Both the position numbers and the translations under genes were made by a program. Shown here piece by piece: positions 43,963 to 52,367 of a stretch of 64,000 bases of DNA. The notes below the pieces were generated by a model that did not search any database, was not told the origin of the DNA, and worked only from the letters and a program-made list of their open reading frames with translations. Source of the DNA: Caldilineaceae bacterium (GTDB lineage Bacteria; Chloroflexota; Anaerolineae; Caldilineales; Caldilineaceae); contig JALHQH010000005.1 of assembly GCA_022842065.1 (NCBI GenBank), positions 62,001 to 126,000 on the forward strand. The letters run 5' to 3'. How positions within the stretch are numbered: position 1 is the first letter of the stretch; each line of letters opens with the position of its first letter.

Positions 43963-46008
43963 GTTGGCTGACAAGTTGCGTGGCCGCAAGGCCAACATGC
44001 GCAGGCCATTCATGACCACGATCAAGGTACTCCCTTCGTGGCCAACAACGCCTAGGGGCAGCGGGAGGACAAACCCTGGCCAGATGATCGGCGCAACGGT
44101 GGTCGCCAACACCAGGCCAATAATCACCGCCACGGAGAAGATCACATTCTGGCGCACAATCTGTTCGGCCTGGCGCCCCAATTGCAAGCTAAAGGGCAAC
44201 TTGGCCAGATCGCTGGCCATCAGTACAATATCTGCCGTCTCGAGCGCGACATCGGTGCCGCCGGCCCCCATGGCAATGCCCACGGTGGCGGTGGCTAAGG
44301 CCGGCGCATCATTTACCCCATCGCCAACCATCGCAATTTTGCCTTCGGCGGCTAACCGCTGTACAATTTCGACCTTTTGCTCTGGGAGCAGATCACTATA
44401 AACTTCATCAATGCCTAATTCGTGCGCAATCCCTTCGGCCACGGCGCGATTGTCGCCGGTTAACATGACAATGCGCTTGATGCCGTTGGCATGCAATGCG
44501 GCAATGGTGGCTTTCGCTTCGGGCCGTACGCTGTCGGCGACGGCCAGATAGCCAACCAATTCCCAGTCCCGATCGTCGCCCAGGGTATCCTCAACGCGAC
44601 TGCGGCGCGCTACGAGCATCGCCGTTTTGCCCTGTTGCTGTAAACTCGTGCCGATCAGACGAATGGCCGGGGAAATATCCATGGCTTGATTCATAAAGAG
44701 TTTGTCATTGCCGATATAGATTGTCTCCAGATGGGTCGCCCGTTTGAACTGTGCCTGGATCCCCTCGCCGGCAATGGCACAAAACTCGGTAGGATTTTCC
44801 AGCGCAATCTCCTCACTTTTGGCTCGTTCGACAATCGCATTGCCGATATGGTGTTCACTGCGTAATTCCGCACTGCCCGCCATGCGCAGCAGATCCGTTG
44901 CGCTGTAACCGGTGAGCGGGTGAATGTCGGTGACGACCGGTTTGCCGTGGGTCAGTGTGCCCGTCTTATCAAAGGCTACGATCTCAATGCTGGCCGCTTT
45001 TTCCAGATACGCGCCGCCCTTAAAGAGGACCCCGCCACGCGCCGCGGCAGCAATGGCGCTGAGCACGCTTGCCGGTGTACTGATGATCAGCGCACAAGGG
45101 CTGGCCACCACCAAAAGGGTCATCGCGCGATAAAGGGTGGCGTCAAAGGGTTCGTTGACAAAGAGCCAGCCGATTAGAATCGCCAACAGCGTCCCCCCAA
45201 TCACTATATAGGTGTAGGGCTGACTAAAACGATCGATAAATTGCTGGGTGGGGGTGGCATCTTTTTGCGCGGCTTCGACCAATTTAATGATCTTGCTCAG
45301 CGTGCTTTCCCCCGCCAACTTCTGCACCGCCACTTCTAATGCGCCACCGCCATTGATGGTGCCGGCATAGACCGGATCGGCGGCGACTTTGCGCACCGGA
45401 ATACTTTCGCCAGTGATCGGACTCTGATCAATCGAGCTGACCCCACTGGTCACAACCCCATCGACGGGCAGTCGTTCGCCGGGGCGCACGAGCACAATGT
45501 CGCCGATCACCAATTCATCGACGGCCAAGGTCACTTCCTGCTCGGCACGGCGGACACGTGCTACCTCCGGCCGTAGATCGGCTAAAGCTTCAATCGCTTT
45601 GCGTGTCCGCTCGATGGCAAACTCTTCCAGCGCACCGCTTAGCGTAAAGAGAAAGAGCAGCAGCGCCCCTTCTTCCCACTCGCCAATCGCGGCTGCTCCT
45701 AGCGCGGCGGCAATCATCAGGAAATCAATATCGAGTCGACCGGCACGCGCTTCGGCGATGGCACCCATGAGCCCCGAGTAGCCGCCGGCCGCAAAGGCAA
45801 TCAGTGCAGCGAAAGTGATGAGCCACGCCGGCAGCGCGCCCGTCAGGCTGCCACCTATCCAGCCGATGAGCAGGGCAATGAGCGTGATGGCGGCCAGGAT
45901 TAATTCTAAATTCGCGCGCCAATTGGCAAAGAGCCCGTTGTTTTGGCGCGTGATGGCACTCGTCAACGGCTGGGTTCCTCCTGAATTTGAGGCGGTTTGG
46001 GTTGTCAT
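43957..46008 (-). CDS. P1B-4-type metal-exporting ATPase
   Basis: 683 residues from ATG 46008, 8 bases after the fur stop; a longer frame would overlap fur. Eight membrane helices. There is no N-terminal metal-binding domain. Actuator TGES, phosphorylation site FDKTGTLTHGKP, hinge GDGVNDAPAL and membrane motif VVASPCALIIST are present. The SPC motif and the last-helix HEGST signature are those of the P1B-4 class (Co, Zn or Fe(II) exporters such as CtpD, CoaT, PfeT). The nucleotide-binding HP motif is SEHHIG instead of the common SEHP. Co-transcription with a Fur/PerR-like gene suggests Fe(II) or Co export under its control. Confidence 0.9.
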   Translation of the reverse strand: MTTQTASNSGGTQPLTSAITRQNNGLFANWRANLELILAAITLIALLIGWIGGSLTGALPAWLITFAALIAFAAGGYSGLMGAIAEARAGRLDIDFLMIAAALGAAAIGEWEEGALLLFLFTLSGALEEFAIERTRKAIEALADLRPEVARVRRAEQEVTLAVDELVIGDIVLVRPGERLPVDGVVTSGVSSIDQSPITGESIPVRKVAADPVYAGTINGGGALEVAVQKLAGESTLSKIIKLVEAAQKDATPTQQFIDRFSQPYTYIVIGGTLLAILIGWLFVNEPFDATLYRAMTLLVVASPCALIISTPASVLSAIAAAARGGVLFKGGAYLEKAASIEIVAFDKTGTLTHGKPVVTDIHPLTGYSATDLLRMAGSAELRSEHHIGNAIVERAKSEEIALENPTEFCAIAGEGIQAQFKRATHLETIYIGNDKLFMNQAMDISPAIRLIGTSLQQQGKTAMLVARRSRVEDTLGDDRDWELVGYLAVADSVRPEAKATIAALHANGIKRIVMLTGDNRAVAEGIAHELGIDEVYSDLLPEQKVEIVQRLAAEGKIAMVGDGVNDAPALATATVGIAMGAGGTDVALETADIVLMASDLAKLPFSLQLGRQAEQIVRQNVIFSVAVIIGLVLATTVAPIIWPGFVLPLPLGVVGHEGSTLIVVMNGLRMLALRPRNLSANV

Positions 46009-46016
46009 AGTTGACC

Positions 46017-46511
46017 TCAACTTTCTGATTGCGTAGCTTGCTGGCAGCACCGACATAGGCCGATAAGATCGATTTTGGCCGCAATCGGTTGAAAGCCTAA
46101 CTGCTCGATTGTCTGTTGAAATATGTTGTCTTGGGCAAATGGCCCAAGTAAACGCTGCGGCTCCGGTATTGCGGTGCCGATTAGCTGGGTTAGTGGGTGA
46201 TAATCTTCGACAGCATGACAGCGAAGACAGATCAGATTGACATGCGGTGTCGGATCAGTGTCATAGTGGGTATGGTTCGCCCCAAAACTAATCTCGACAA
46301 TGGCACCCAGGCTTTGTAAGGTGTTCAAGGTGTTATAAACCGTTGCTCGGCTGATCTCTGGATGTTGCGCAGAGATCGCTTCATAGACTTCATACGGGGT
46401 CGGGTGTTTCGTGGTTGTCGCCAGATAGTGACAGATCTGCTGGCGTTGCGCCGTAATCCGATAGCCGGCATTTCTGAGTAGATCTAGGTAGCCTTCAACA
46501 TGTTTTGGCAT
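46017..46511 (-). CDS. Fur/PerR-family metalloregulator
   Basis: 164 residues. A winged helix (about 8-85) contains YRITAQRQQICHYL and the recognition region SRATVYNTLNTLQSLGAI. The dimerisation domain has the metal-binding HTHYDTDPTPHVNLICLRC and C-terminal GLCRCCQQ, the two CxxC pairs that bind structural zinc. The Asp and His at HYDTDPTPH match PerR/Fur regulatory-site positions, so Fe, Mn or peroxide sensing is plausible; a decision between Fur, PerR and Zur is not possible from the sequence. The start has weak ribosome site. Two matching operators lie upstream. Confidence 0.92.
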   Translation of the reverse strand: MPKHVEGYLDLLRNAGYRITAQRQQICHYLATTTKHPTPYEVYEAISAQHPEISRATVYNTLNTLQSLGAIVEISFGANHTHYDTDPTPHVNLICLRCHAVEDYHPLTQLIGTAIPEPQRLLGPFAQDNIFQQTIEQLGFQPIAAKIDLIGLCRCCQQATQSES

Positions 46512-46555
46512 AAGCTTTTGGATACGCTGATTGAGAAAATGCGATAAGCGCTGTA

Positions 46556-46572
46556 TTTAGAATCATTCTAGA
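46556..46572. promoter_or_regulatory. PerR/Fur-box-like operator 1
   Basis: TTTAGAATCATTCTAGA, a near-perfect 7-1-7 palindrome of the form TTAnAATnATTnTAA, centred about 53 bases upstream of the fur start. Confidence 0.75.
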
Positions 46573-46617
46573 CTTATCTGCTCACTATAGCATGAGCACC
46601 CTTAACTGTCAATTTTA

Positions 46618-46634
46618 TTTAGACTCAATCTAAA
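46618..46634. promoter_or_regulatory. PerR/Fur-box-like operator 2
   Basis: TTTAGACTCAATCTAAA, again a 7-1-7 palindrome (TTAGACT-C-AATCTAA pairing), 62 bases centre-to-centre from operator 1. The two boxes probably mediate autoregulation of the fur/ATPase unit. Confidence 0.75.
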
Positions 46635-46699
46635 TAAATAAAGATAGCACTGTTGTGCTAAAACATCCTATGAAGTCAGCTAAATGTATCTCTAAATAC

Positions 46700-46715
46700 T
46701 GTGAAAAAATTCACA
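46700..46715. promoter_or_regulatory. Perfect CRP-family site
   Basis: TGTGAAAAAATTCACA is exactly TGTGA-N6-TCACA, the consensus for CRP/FNR-family activators. It lies between the divergent fur and cox units, 131 bases upstream of the cox -35 box. Confidence 0.6.
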
Positions 46716-46756
46716 TGTGTTATGATACCACTGAAGGAATAAAGTTGTTAAATTAG

Positions 46757-46769
46757 TGTGTAGTACACA
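46757..46769. promoter_or_regulatory. Palindrome TGTGTAGTACACA
   Basis: A 13-base perfect palindrome in the cox upstream region, operator-like. The binding factor is unknown. Confidence 0.35.
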
Positions 46770-46830
46770 ATATGTATTACTTTACACCTGTAATTTTCAT
46801 GATTTTGACTTCATTTTGACTAAATTGGTT

Positions 46831-46859
46831 TTGACATGGCTTGTGAAGCGCGGTACAAT
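46831..46859 (+). promoter_or_regulatory. Consensus sigma-70 promoter of the cox operon
   Basis: TTGACA (46831-46836), 17-base spacer, TACAAT (46854-46859). One mismatch from the ideal -10. Transcription would start near 46866 and leave a leader of about 276 bases before coxB. Confidence 0.8.
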
Positions 46860-46865
46860 CAGCCA

Positions 46866-47141
46866 CATTATTTTTGCCCATAATGGCGTTAGGAACGACC
46901 ATATATCAGCAACTTCCCCGCCTGTACCGCGACAACCGTTAAATGTATGCGCTAATTTGTTTTGCTGAAAGTTGCAAACGTCATTGTGTTGCAGATGATG
47001 GTAAGCTTGCCTGCCATTAGTTACCATCACTAGCTAGCAGCTATTTAGCTAGCAAAGATGGCTGCAGGTAATGCCAGGAGTTTAAAAAATTTAGTTACTA
47101 GGTTTAATGTCACCTAAGATAGTTCGGGAGTGATCGCTTCT
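46866..47141 (+). other. Long structured 5' leader of cox mRNA
   Basis: About 276 bases without a convincing ORF. Contains stem GATGGTAA (46997-47004) with TTACCATC (47021-47028), and a second GCTAGC/GCTAGC stem (47033-47052). It is not recognised as a known riboswitch. Confidence 0.4.
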
Positions 47142-47909
47142 ATGCCTAAGTCTTCGTCAGATCGACGTCACTTTATTATTGCTGGTGTGCTTGTGGTCAT
47201 CAGCACCATTTTGATGAACTGGCTCATGGATGCTGCCTTGCCCATGCCAAGCCAGGCCAGTGAAGAATCGGTCATTATTGACCGCTTAATTGGCCAGCAT
47301 GTGCTCTTGATCTCGTTTCTCTTTTCGCTGATTGTGGTCTTTATGCTCTATGCGCTCGTTGTCTTCCGGCGACGGGCTGGTGATGACAGTGATGGCGACC
47401 ACTTTGAGGGCAATACCCAACTCGAAATCGCCTGGACCGTGATTCCCTTGGTGCTCGTGGTGATCTTCGGTTATATCGGCGTGGTTGACCTGCGCGAAGT
47501 AACTAAAGCGGAAGAGAACGAATTGGTCGTCAATGTGACCGCCTTTCAATGGGATTGGACCTTTGGGTATGAAGGGGGCGTGATCAGCCAAGAGTTATTG
47601 TTGCCGGTGAATCGCCCTGCCCGCATGGAGATGACCAGCAATGATGTCAACCACGCTTTCTGGGTGCCTGAATTCCGCGTTAAACAGGATCTCGTGCGTG
47701 GCCGCACCACGGTCGTACGTTTTACCCCTACTGAAGTCGGCGAATATAACCTGGTCTGTGCCGAGCTCTGTGGGCTGGCACACTGGAGTATGCTGCGGAC
47801 GGTACGTGTTGTCGAAGAGAGTGAATTCACCGCCTGGTTGCAAACCGAGCAGGTGAAAGCAAATGAGGACAACGCGGTGGCTGCTGCCCCTGTTGAGGCC
47901 GGCAAGTAA
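47142..47909 (+). CDS. coxB: Cytochrome c oxidase subunit II
   Basis: 255 residues from ATG 47142. Two transmembrane helices (about 9-30 and 60-85) anchor a periplasmic cupredoxin. The CuA site is complete: His in VNHAFWVPEF and CAELCGLAHWSM (both Cys, His and Met ligands). No cytochrome c domain is fused, so electrons come from a separate donor. GGGAG lies about 12 bases before the ATG. It is the first gene of the oxidase operon, behind the promoter and long leader. Confidence 0.95.
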   Translation: MPKSSSDRRHFIIAGVLVVISTILMNWLMDAALPMPSQASEESVIIDRLIGQHVLLISFLFSLIVVFMLYALVVFRRRAGDDSDGDHFEGNTQLEIAWTVIPLVLVVIFGYIGVVDLREVTKAEENELVVNVTAFQWDWTFGYEGGVISQELLLPVNRPARMEMTSNDVNHAFWVPEFRVKQDLVRGRTTVVRFTPTEVGEYNLVCAELCGLAHWSMLRTVRVVEESEFTAWLQTEQVKANEDNAVAAAPVEAGK

Positions 47910-47973
47910 CACACATGAGCTTCGGTACACGTCCCGTGTGCTGATTGAGCGCAGTTGGTAAGGAGCATAAGTT

Positions 47974-49851
47974 ATGTCATTGATGTCGTTAGGAATCGTG
48001 CGTGGCCTGGTCTGGCAGTTGATCTGGACGCTGGCTGGGATTGCGCTGGTTACCTTGATTCGCATCGTTACTGGTATGGATCCGGTCTGGGCCGCGGAAC
48101 CGGCCTGGGTGGTTGGCATGTTGGCTGGTGGGATTGGTTTTCTCGCCGGTGTTGGTTCGATGACTGATTGGTATAAATGGTGGAAAGGGATTGACGCACC
48201 ACTCCATCATGGCCCGCCCCACGGCAAACCCGCGTGGACCCGTTACTTTGGGGTTGACTATAACCACAAGGTCATTGGCATCCAATATGGCGTCACCGGT
48301 CTTTTCTTGTTATTGCTTGGTGGTGCCTTTGCTGTCATCTTCCGCACCGAATTGACCCGCTCTGGCTTCCAATTTCTGGATCCGAATAATTACAACACCA
48401 TTATCAGCTTGCATGGCTGGGTGGCGCTCTTCTCGATCCTCTTGGGGATTGGTGGAATGGCAAACTATCTCGTGCCCCTGATGTTGGGTGCCGAGGATAT
48501 GGCCTTCCCTCGCCTCAATGCCTTTGCGTACTGGATTAATGTGCCTGCCGCTGTCCTTATCTTGTCCGCAATGTTCTTTGGCGGCTGGGATGGTGGGTGG
48601 ACGCTCTATCCGCCCCTGAGCACTCAAGGGTCGATGGGCTACTCGTTTGTGATTATGGGTGTCTTCTTTTTAGGCTTTTCGTCGATTCTCGGCTCACTCA
48701 ACTTGATCGCCACCATCTTGCTCATGCGCCCCAAAGGGATGAGCCTGTTCCGGATGCCGATCTTCTGTTGGGCGGTGTTGGCAACTAGTTTTATCCAATT
48801 GACGGGTACTCAGTTCATCGCCCTATCGTTCCTAATGCTGCTGGTCGAACGGGTGTTGGGCATGGGCTTCTTCAACCCCGACCGTGGGGGTGACCCGATT
48901 CTCTTCCAGCACCTCTTCTGGTTCTATTCTCATCCCGCGGTCTACATCTTTGTGTTGCCAGGGCTAGGGATCATTAGTGAACTGCTGCCGGTCTTTGCCC
49001 GCAAGCCGCTCTTTGGCTATCGCTGGATTGCGCTTTCCAGTGTGGCGATCGCGTTGGTTGGGTTTATCGTTTGGGGCCATCACATGTACACCTCCGGCTA
49101 CGCGCCGCAGTTGCGCATTTGGTTCATGCTCTCGACCCTTTTGGTGGCGGTGCCGACCGGGGTGAAATTCTTTAGCTGGCTGGGCACCATGTGGGGCGGC
49201 AAGTTGACCTTCCCCACTCCCATGCTTTTTGTGCTGGGCGCGATCTCCGTCTTTTTAATCGGCGGCTTGAGTGGCCCGATTCTAGCCACAACCGCTTCCG
49301 ATCTGCCCCTGCACGATAGTTATTTCGTCGTTGGTCATTTTCATGCCACGCTTTTTGGCGGCTTTGTCTTCCCTTTCTTTGCCGCGATCTACTACTGGTA
49401 TCCCAAGATTACCGGCCGGATGTATAACGAGACGCTGGGTAAACTCCACTTCTGGTTGATGACACCGGGCTTCTGGACCATGAGCATTGGGCAGATGTCA
49501 GTTGGGGTGATGGGGATGCGCCGCCGCATTGCAGATTATGAGCAAGGGCTTGGCGGGATGTTCAACGAAACGCTGAGCTATGCCGAAGTTGGCCATATTG
49601 TGATTACAATCGCCGGTTTTATTATTGCGCTTTCGATTCTGTTGATGCTCTATAATCTACTCTACAGTGCCGAGATGGGCCGCGAAGCCGGGGCCAATCC
49701 CTGGCGTTCACGCTCACCTGAATGGCAGATTCCGTCACCTGCGCCGGAGCATAGCTTTGCCGGCCCGATTTCGGTGGTTGGCGAACCCTATGATTACGGT
49801 TTGCCTGGCTCATATATCACAATGGCACCGGCTGCGGCTGGGCATGACTAA
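47974..49851 (+). CDS. coxA: Cytochrome c oxidase subunit I
   Basis: 625 residues with about 14 helices. Ligands: HGWVALFS (low-spin heme His), WFYSHPAVYIFVLPG (CuB His with the cross-linked Tyr), GHHMYTSG (CuB His-His) and VGHFHATLFGG (heme a3 and low-spin heme His). The Glu of the D-channel GHPEVY is absent; the YSHPAVY form is the A2-type, which uses the Tyr-Ser motif. The K-channel Thr-Ser/Lys region is in the usual place. The N-terminal 60 residues hold two extra helices. AAGGAG ahead of the ATG. A hairpin follows before subunit IV. Confidence 0.96.
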   Translation: MSLMSLGIVRGLVWQLIWTLAGIALVTLIRIVTGMDPVWAAEPAWVVGMLAGGIGFLAGVGSMTDWYKWWKGIDAPLHHGPPHGKPAWTRYFGVDYNHKVIGIQYGVTGLFLLLLGGAFAVIFRTELTRSGFQFLDPNNYNTIISLHGWVALFSILLGIGGMANYLVPLMLGAEDMAFPRLNAFAYWINVPAAVLILSAMFFGGWDGGWTLYPPLSTQGSMGYSFVIMGVFFLGFSSILGSLNLIATILLMRPKGMSLFRMPIFCWAVLATSFIQLTGTQFIALSFLMLLVERVLGMGFFNPDRGGDPILFQHLFWFYSHPAVYIFVLPGLGIISELLPVFARKPLFGYRWIALSSVAIALVGFIVWGHHMYTSGYAPQLRIWFMLSTLLVAVPTGVKFFSWLGTMWGGKLTFPTPMLFVLGAISVFLIGGLSGPILATTASDLPLHDSYFVVGHFHATLFGGFVFPFFAAIYYWYPKITGRMYNETLGKLHFWLMTPGFWTMSIGQMSVGVMGMRRRIADYEQGLGGMFNETLSYAEVGHIVITIAGFIIALSILLMLYNLLYSAEMGREAGANPWRSRSPEWQIPSPAPEHSFAGPISVVGEPYDYGLPGSYITMAPAAAGHD

Positions 49852-49859
49852 CGACTTTA

Positions 49860-49897
49860 CGTTTGTTGGGGCTTGAGTCCTCAAGCCCCGACAAACG
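49860..49897 (+). promoter_or_regulatory. Intercistronic hairpin between coxA and subunit IV
   Basis: CGTTTGTTGGGGCTTGAG (49860-49877) pairs with 49880-49897 with one G-U type mismatch and a 2-base loop. There is no T run, so it more likely stabilises or trims the message than stops transcription. Confidence 0.6.
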
Positions 49898-49932
49898 CAG
49901 GCAGTTATTACGCGTGAAGCAGGGAGATGAAG

Positions 49933-50145
49933 ATGAGTAGTCACAAGAAGACCAAGTCAGCCAAGATCCGCACCAGCTTAACGGTGGCGGCCGTTTTGGC
50001 CGCCTTGACGATTATTGAATATTTTGTTGCCCTTGTCTATTCGGGGGCGGCCTTGCTTTTGTTGCTCGGGCTGGTTAAAGCCTATTTTGTCGTAAATTTC
50101 TATATGCATATCTCGCGCCTGTGGGCACCAGAGGAAGGACACTGA
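49933..50145 (+). CDS. Cytochrome c oxidase subunit IV (prokaryotic, caa3-type)
   Basis: 70 residues from ATG 49933, chosen because GGGAG is 6-7 bases ahead; ATG 49927 is too close. Two helices (LTVAAVLAALTIIEYFVALVY and LLLLLGLVKAYFVVNFYMHI) match the small COX4_pro family, which stabilises the oxidase. Ends 3 bases before coxC. Confidence 0.85.
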   Translation: MSSHKKTKSAKIRTSLTVAAVLAALTIIEYFVALVYSGAALLLLLGLVKAYFVVNFYMHISRLWAPEEGH

Positions 50146-50148
50146 GTC

Positions 50149-50745
50149 ATGGCGGCTATGACAACCCGCGCTGCGCAATATGCGATTGCGCTGCGCAATA
50201 ACCGGATGGGGCTCTGGCTTTTTTTCCTCTCCGAAATTTTTCTCTTTGGTGGCTTGTTGGCAGCCCGCTTTTATCTGTGGGGTGGTACCCGCCCCGAAGT
50301 TGATCAGGTGGTCGGGCTGATTGTGACGATTGTCCTGCTCATTAGCAGCGTTTCGATGAATATTGCTGAGACGGCTATGGAGCACGGCGATCGACGCACC
50401 TTCTCCATCGGTCTCCTCGTCACAGCAGTGTTGGGCTTTATCTTCCTCATCGGCGTGATGATTTTTGAGTGGGGGCTCTTTCCCTTTATCTATGAAGGGC
50501 ATCTGACCCCGTGGGGCGATCAATATGGCGCGGTTGTCTTTGCGATGACCGGTATGCATGCCATTCACGTCGTCAGTGGGATCGTCTTTATATTGATTGT
50601 CTGGAATTTGGGACGCAAAGGCCATTTCTCGCCCCAGGAACATTGGGGTGTGGAAGCTTGCGCGATCTATTGGCACTTTGTTGATCTGGTCTGGATCTTC
50701 TTCTATCCCGCGATTTACTTGATCGGGACAGTGGTCCACCATTAG
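50149..50745 (+). CDS. coxC: Cytochrome c oxidase subunit III
   Basis: 198 residues, five helices, the short form of subunit III. Typical signatures: NRMGLWLFFLSEIFLFGGLLAARFYLW (first helix), FEWGLFPFIYEGHLTP, TGMHAIHVVSGIVFILIV and ACAIYWHFVDLVWIFFYPAIYL at the end. It supports proton transfer and turnover stability of the oxidase. AAGGA ahead of the ATG, which overlaps the operon spacing of 3 bases. Confidence 0.95.
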   Translation: MAAMTTRAAQYAIALRNNRMGLWLFFLSEIFLFGGLLAARFYLWGGTRPEVDQVVGLIVTIVLLISSVSMNIAETAMEHGDRRTFSIGLLVTAVLGFIFLIGVMIFEWGLFPFIYEGHLTPWGDQYGAVVFAMTGMHAIHVVSGIVFILIVWNLGRKGHFSPQEHWGVEACAIYWHFVDLVWIFFYPAIYLIGTVVHH

Positions 50746-50821
50746 GCATGATCTGTTTCGCCACAAGTTGAGCCCAGCCTGATCTGGGCCTGGGCTTACC
50801 TTGTGGCACGGTAGGATTGAT

Positions 50822-51778
50822 ATGCATCCATTGTGGCAGGCGCTCTTCTCGGCTTGGGAATGGCGTCTTGATATAACGCTAGTCTTAGTGATTTTTGCCA
50901 CGCTCTATACAACTGGGTGGTGGCGTCTGCGGCAACGCAGCAATAAGGCAATCTTAGCAAACAAAAAACGGCTGGCAGCCTACTGGAGCGGCTTGGTGAT
51001 TTTGGCAATCTCGCTAATGTCACCGGTTGATACCCTGGGCAGCCAGCTTTTTTTTATGCACATGATCCAACATCTGCTCTATATTATGGTTGCTGTCCCC
51101 CTGTTGTTGCTGGCTGAGCCTTTTCCCTTCTTACTTTGGGGGCTGCCCCCTTCCTGGCGACTCGCCACTGGCAACCTCTTCACGCGCCGGTCGCTGGTAC
51201 GCAGGTTGCTAACGAATGTGACGCAGCCCTCTATGGTGTGGATTACTTATATCGTTGTCTTAGCTGGCTGGCATGATCCTCGCCTCTACAGCATGGCCCA
51301 ACGCGATAGCTGGATCCATGATGTACAACACATCACCTTCTTTGGGGCGGCCATGCTCTTCTCTTGGCATGTGGTGGGTAGTGGACCTAAATTACACCAT
51401 CCGCCGCTTTGGGGGCGAATTGCGATGTTGATCGGTGCGGTGCCGGTTAATGCGGCCATTGGGGTTGTGGTCGCCACAGCCGGTGATGTGCTCTATCCTT
51501 ACTACGCCACGATTCCGCGCATCTGGGGTTTTACAGCGCTAGAAGATCAAGCGCTTGCGGGTGTCATTATGTGGATTCCCGGCAGTATGATGTATCTGTT
51601 GGGGGTGATTATTTTGCTGGCAAGAGCGCTACGCAGCGCCGAAGATGATCCCCCCCAGGCGGTACCCGGTTGGGATGATGAAACCGCGATGGTTGCCCCT
51701 GGCCTGGAGCACCGCGCCACCCAGAACAAGTGGCGCCGTTTGAAAGAGCAGCAACTTCATTCAACCGATGTGGTATAG
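50822..51778 (+). CDS. ctaG: CtaG-type cytochrome c oxidase assembly protein
   Basis: 318 residues from ATG 50822 (TAGGA 5 bases ahead); an in-frame TTG lies at 50801. Seven membrane helices of the caa3_CtaG family: LFFMHMIQHLLYIMVAVPLLLLAEPFPFLLWGLP and IHDVQHITFFGAAMLFSWHVVGSG, with His residues in the membrane that could bind copper. In Bacillus CtaG is needed for oxidase activity, probably by copper delivery to CuB. The TAG stop overlaps the start of the next gene. Confidence 0.92.
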   Translation: MHPLWQALFSAWEWRLDITLVLVIFATLYTTGWWRLRQRSNKAILANKKRLAAYWSGLVILAISLMSPVDTLGSQLFFMHMIQHLLYIMVAVPLLLLAEPFPFLLWGLPPSWRLATGNLFTRRSLVRRLLTNVTQPSMVWITYIVVLAGWHDPRLYSMAQRDSWIHDVQHITFFGAAMLFSWHVVGSGPKLHHPPLWGRIAMLIGAVPVNAAIGVVVATAGDVLYPYYATIPRIWGFTALEDQALAGVIMWIPGSMMYLLGVIILLARALRSAEDDPPQAVPGWDDETAMVAPGLEHRATQNKWRRLKEQQLHSTDVV

Positions 51779-52367
51779 ATTTTTGCGACGCTGCAGATTG
51801 CCAAAAATATATGTAAGTGCTGCCCGTTGGCGGCTACCGCTACTGCTTGGGGTACTCCTCTTGTTGTTTGGGGTGCCGGCCACCATGCAAGCCCACAATG
51901 GGGGGACTGCCCAGTTAACCAGTGTACTCAGTGGTCCCTTTCGCCTCTATGCCTGGACCCAGCCCGATCCCATGCGCGCAGGTGAGATTCATATCTCTGT
52001 CGGGGTGACGGATGCAATCTTGCCCGCAGCGAGTGGCCTGGAACAGCCGGTGGCTGATGCCGTGGTCGCGGTGACATTGTTACCCATCGATCCCCCTGGT
52101 GAACCGATCACCGTGGCGACTGAACCGTGGACGTTGAGCGCAGTTTATTTTGAAGCGGATGCCACCTTGCCGACAGCTGGGCTTTGGCGCTTTATGATCA
52201 ATGTCACCAGCCCGGCTGGGCAGGGGCAAGCCGCCTTTGAGTTGACCGTATTACCAGCCCGGGCCATCAATGGCCTACTTGTGGCTGGGGGTGGGGTAAC
52301 GTTCGTCTTATTACTATTATTGATTGGCTTGCGCAATCGCAGACAAGCCAGGGAGAAAACCGCTTGA
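51768..52367 (+). CDS. Secreted YtkA-like/copper-chaperone-like protein
   Basis: 199 residues. A signal peptide (RLPLLLGVLLLLFGVPATMQAH) is followed by an extracytoplasmic immunoglobulin-like domain, FRLYAWTQPDPMRAGEIHISVGV, with LWRFMINVTSPAG at its end, and a C-terminal helix (about 165-185). This combination fits the YtkA/FixH-like group found next to oxidases, perhaps with a role in copper handling. It overlaps ctaG by 11 bases. Its TGA is shared with the TTG start of the SURF1 gene (TTGA). Confidence 0.75.
   Translation: MWYRFLRRCRLPKIYVSAARWRLPLLLGVLLLLFGVPATMQAHNGGTAQLTSVLSGPFRLYAWTQPDPMRAGEIHISVGVTDAILPAASGLEQPVADAVVAVTLLPIDPPGEPITVATEPWTLSAVYFEADATLPTAGLWRFMINVTSPAGQGQAAFELTVLPARAINGLLVAGGGVTFVLLLLLIGLRNRRQAREKTA

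Noticed and set aside
46756..46968. Small plus-strand frame in the cox leader
   Set aside because: It spans the promoter, has no ribosome site and no protein-like features.
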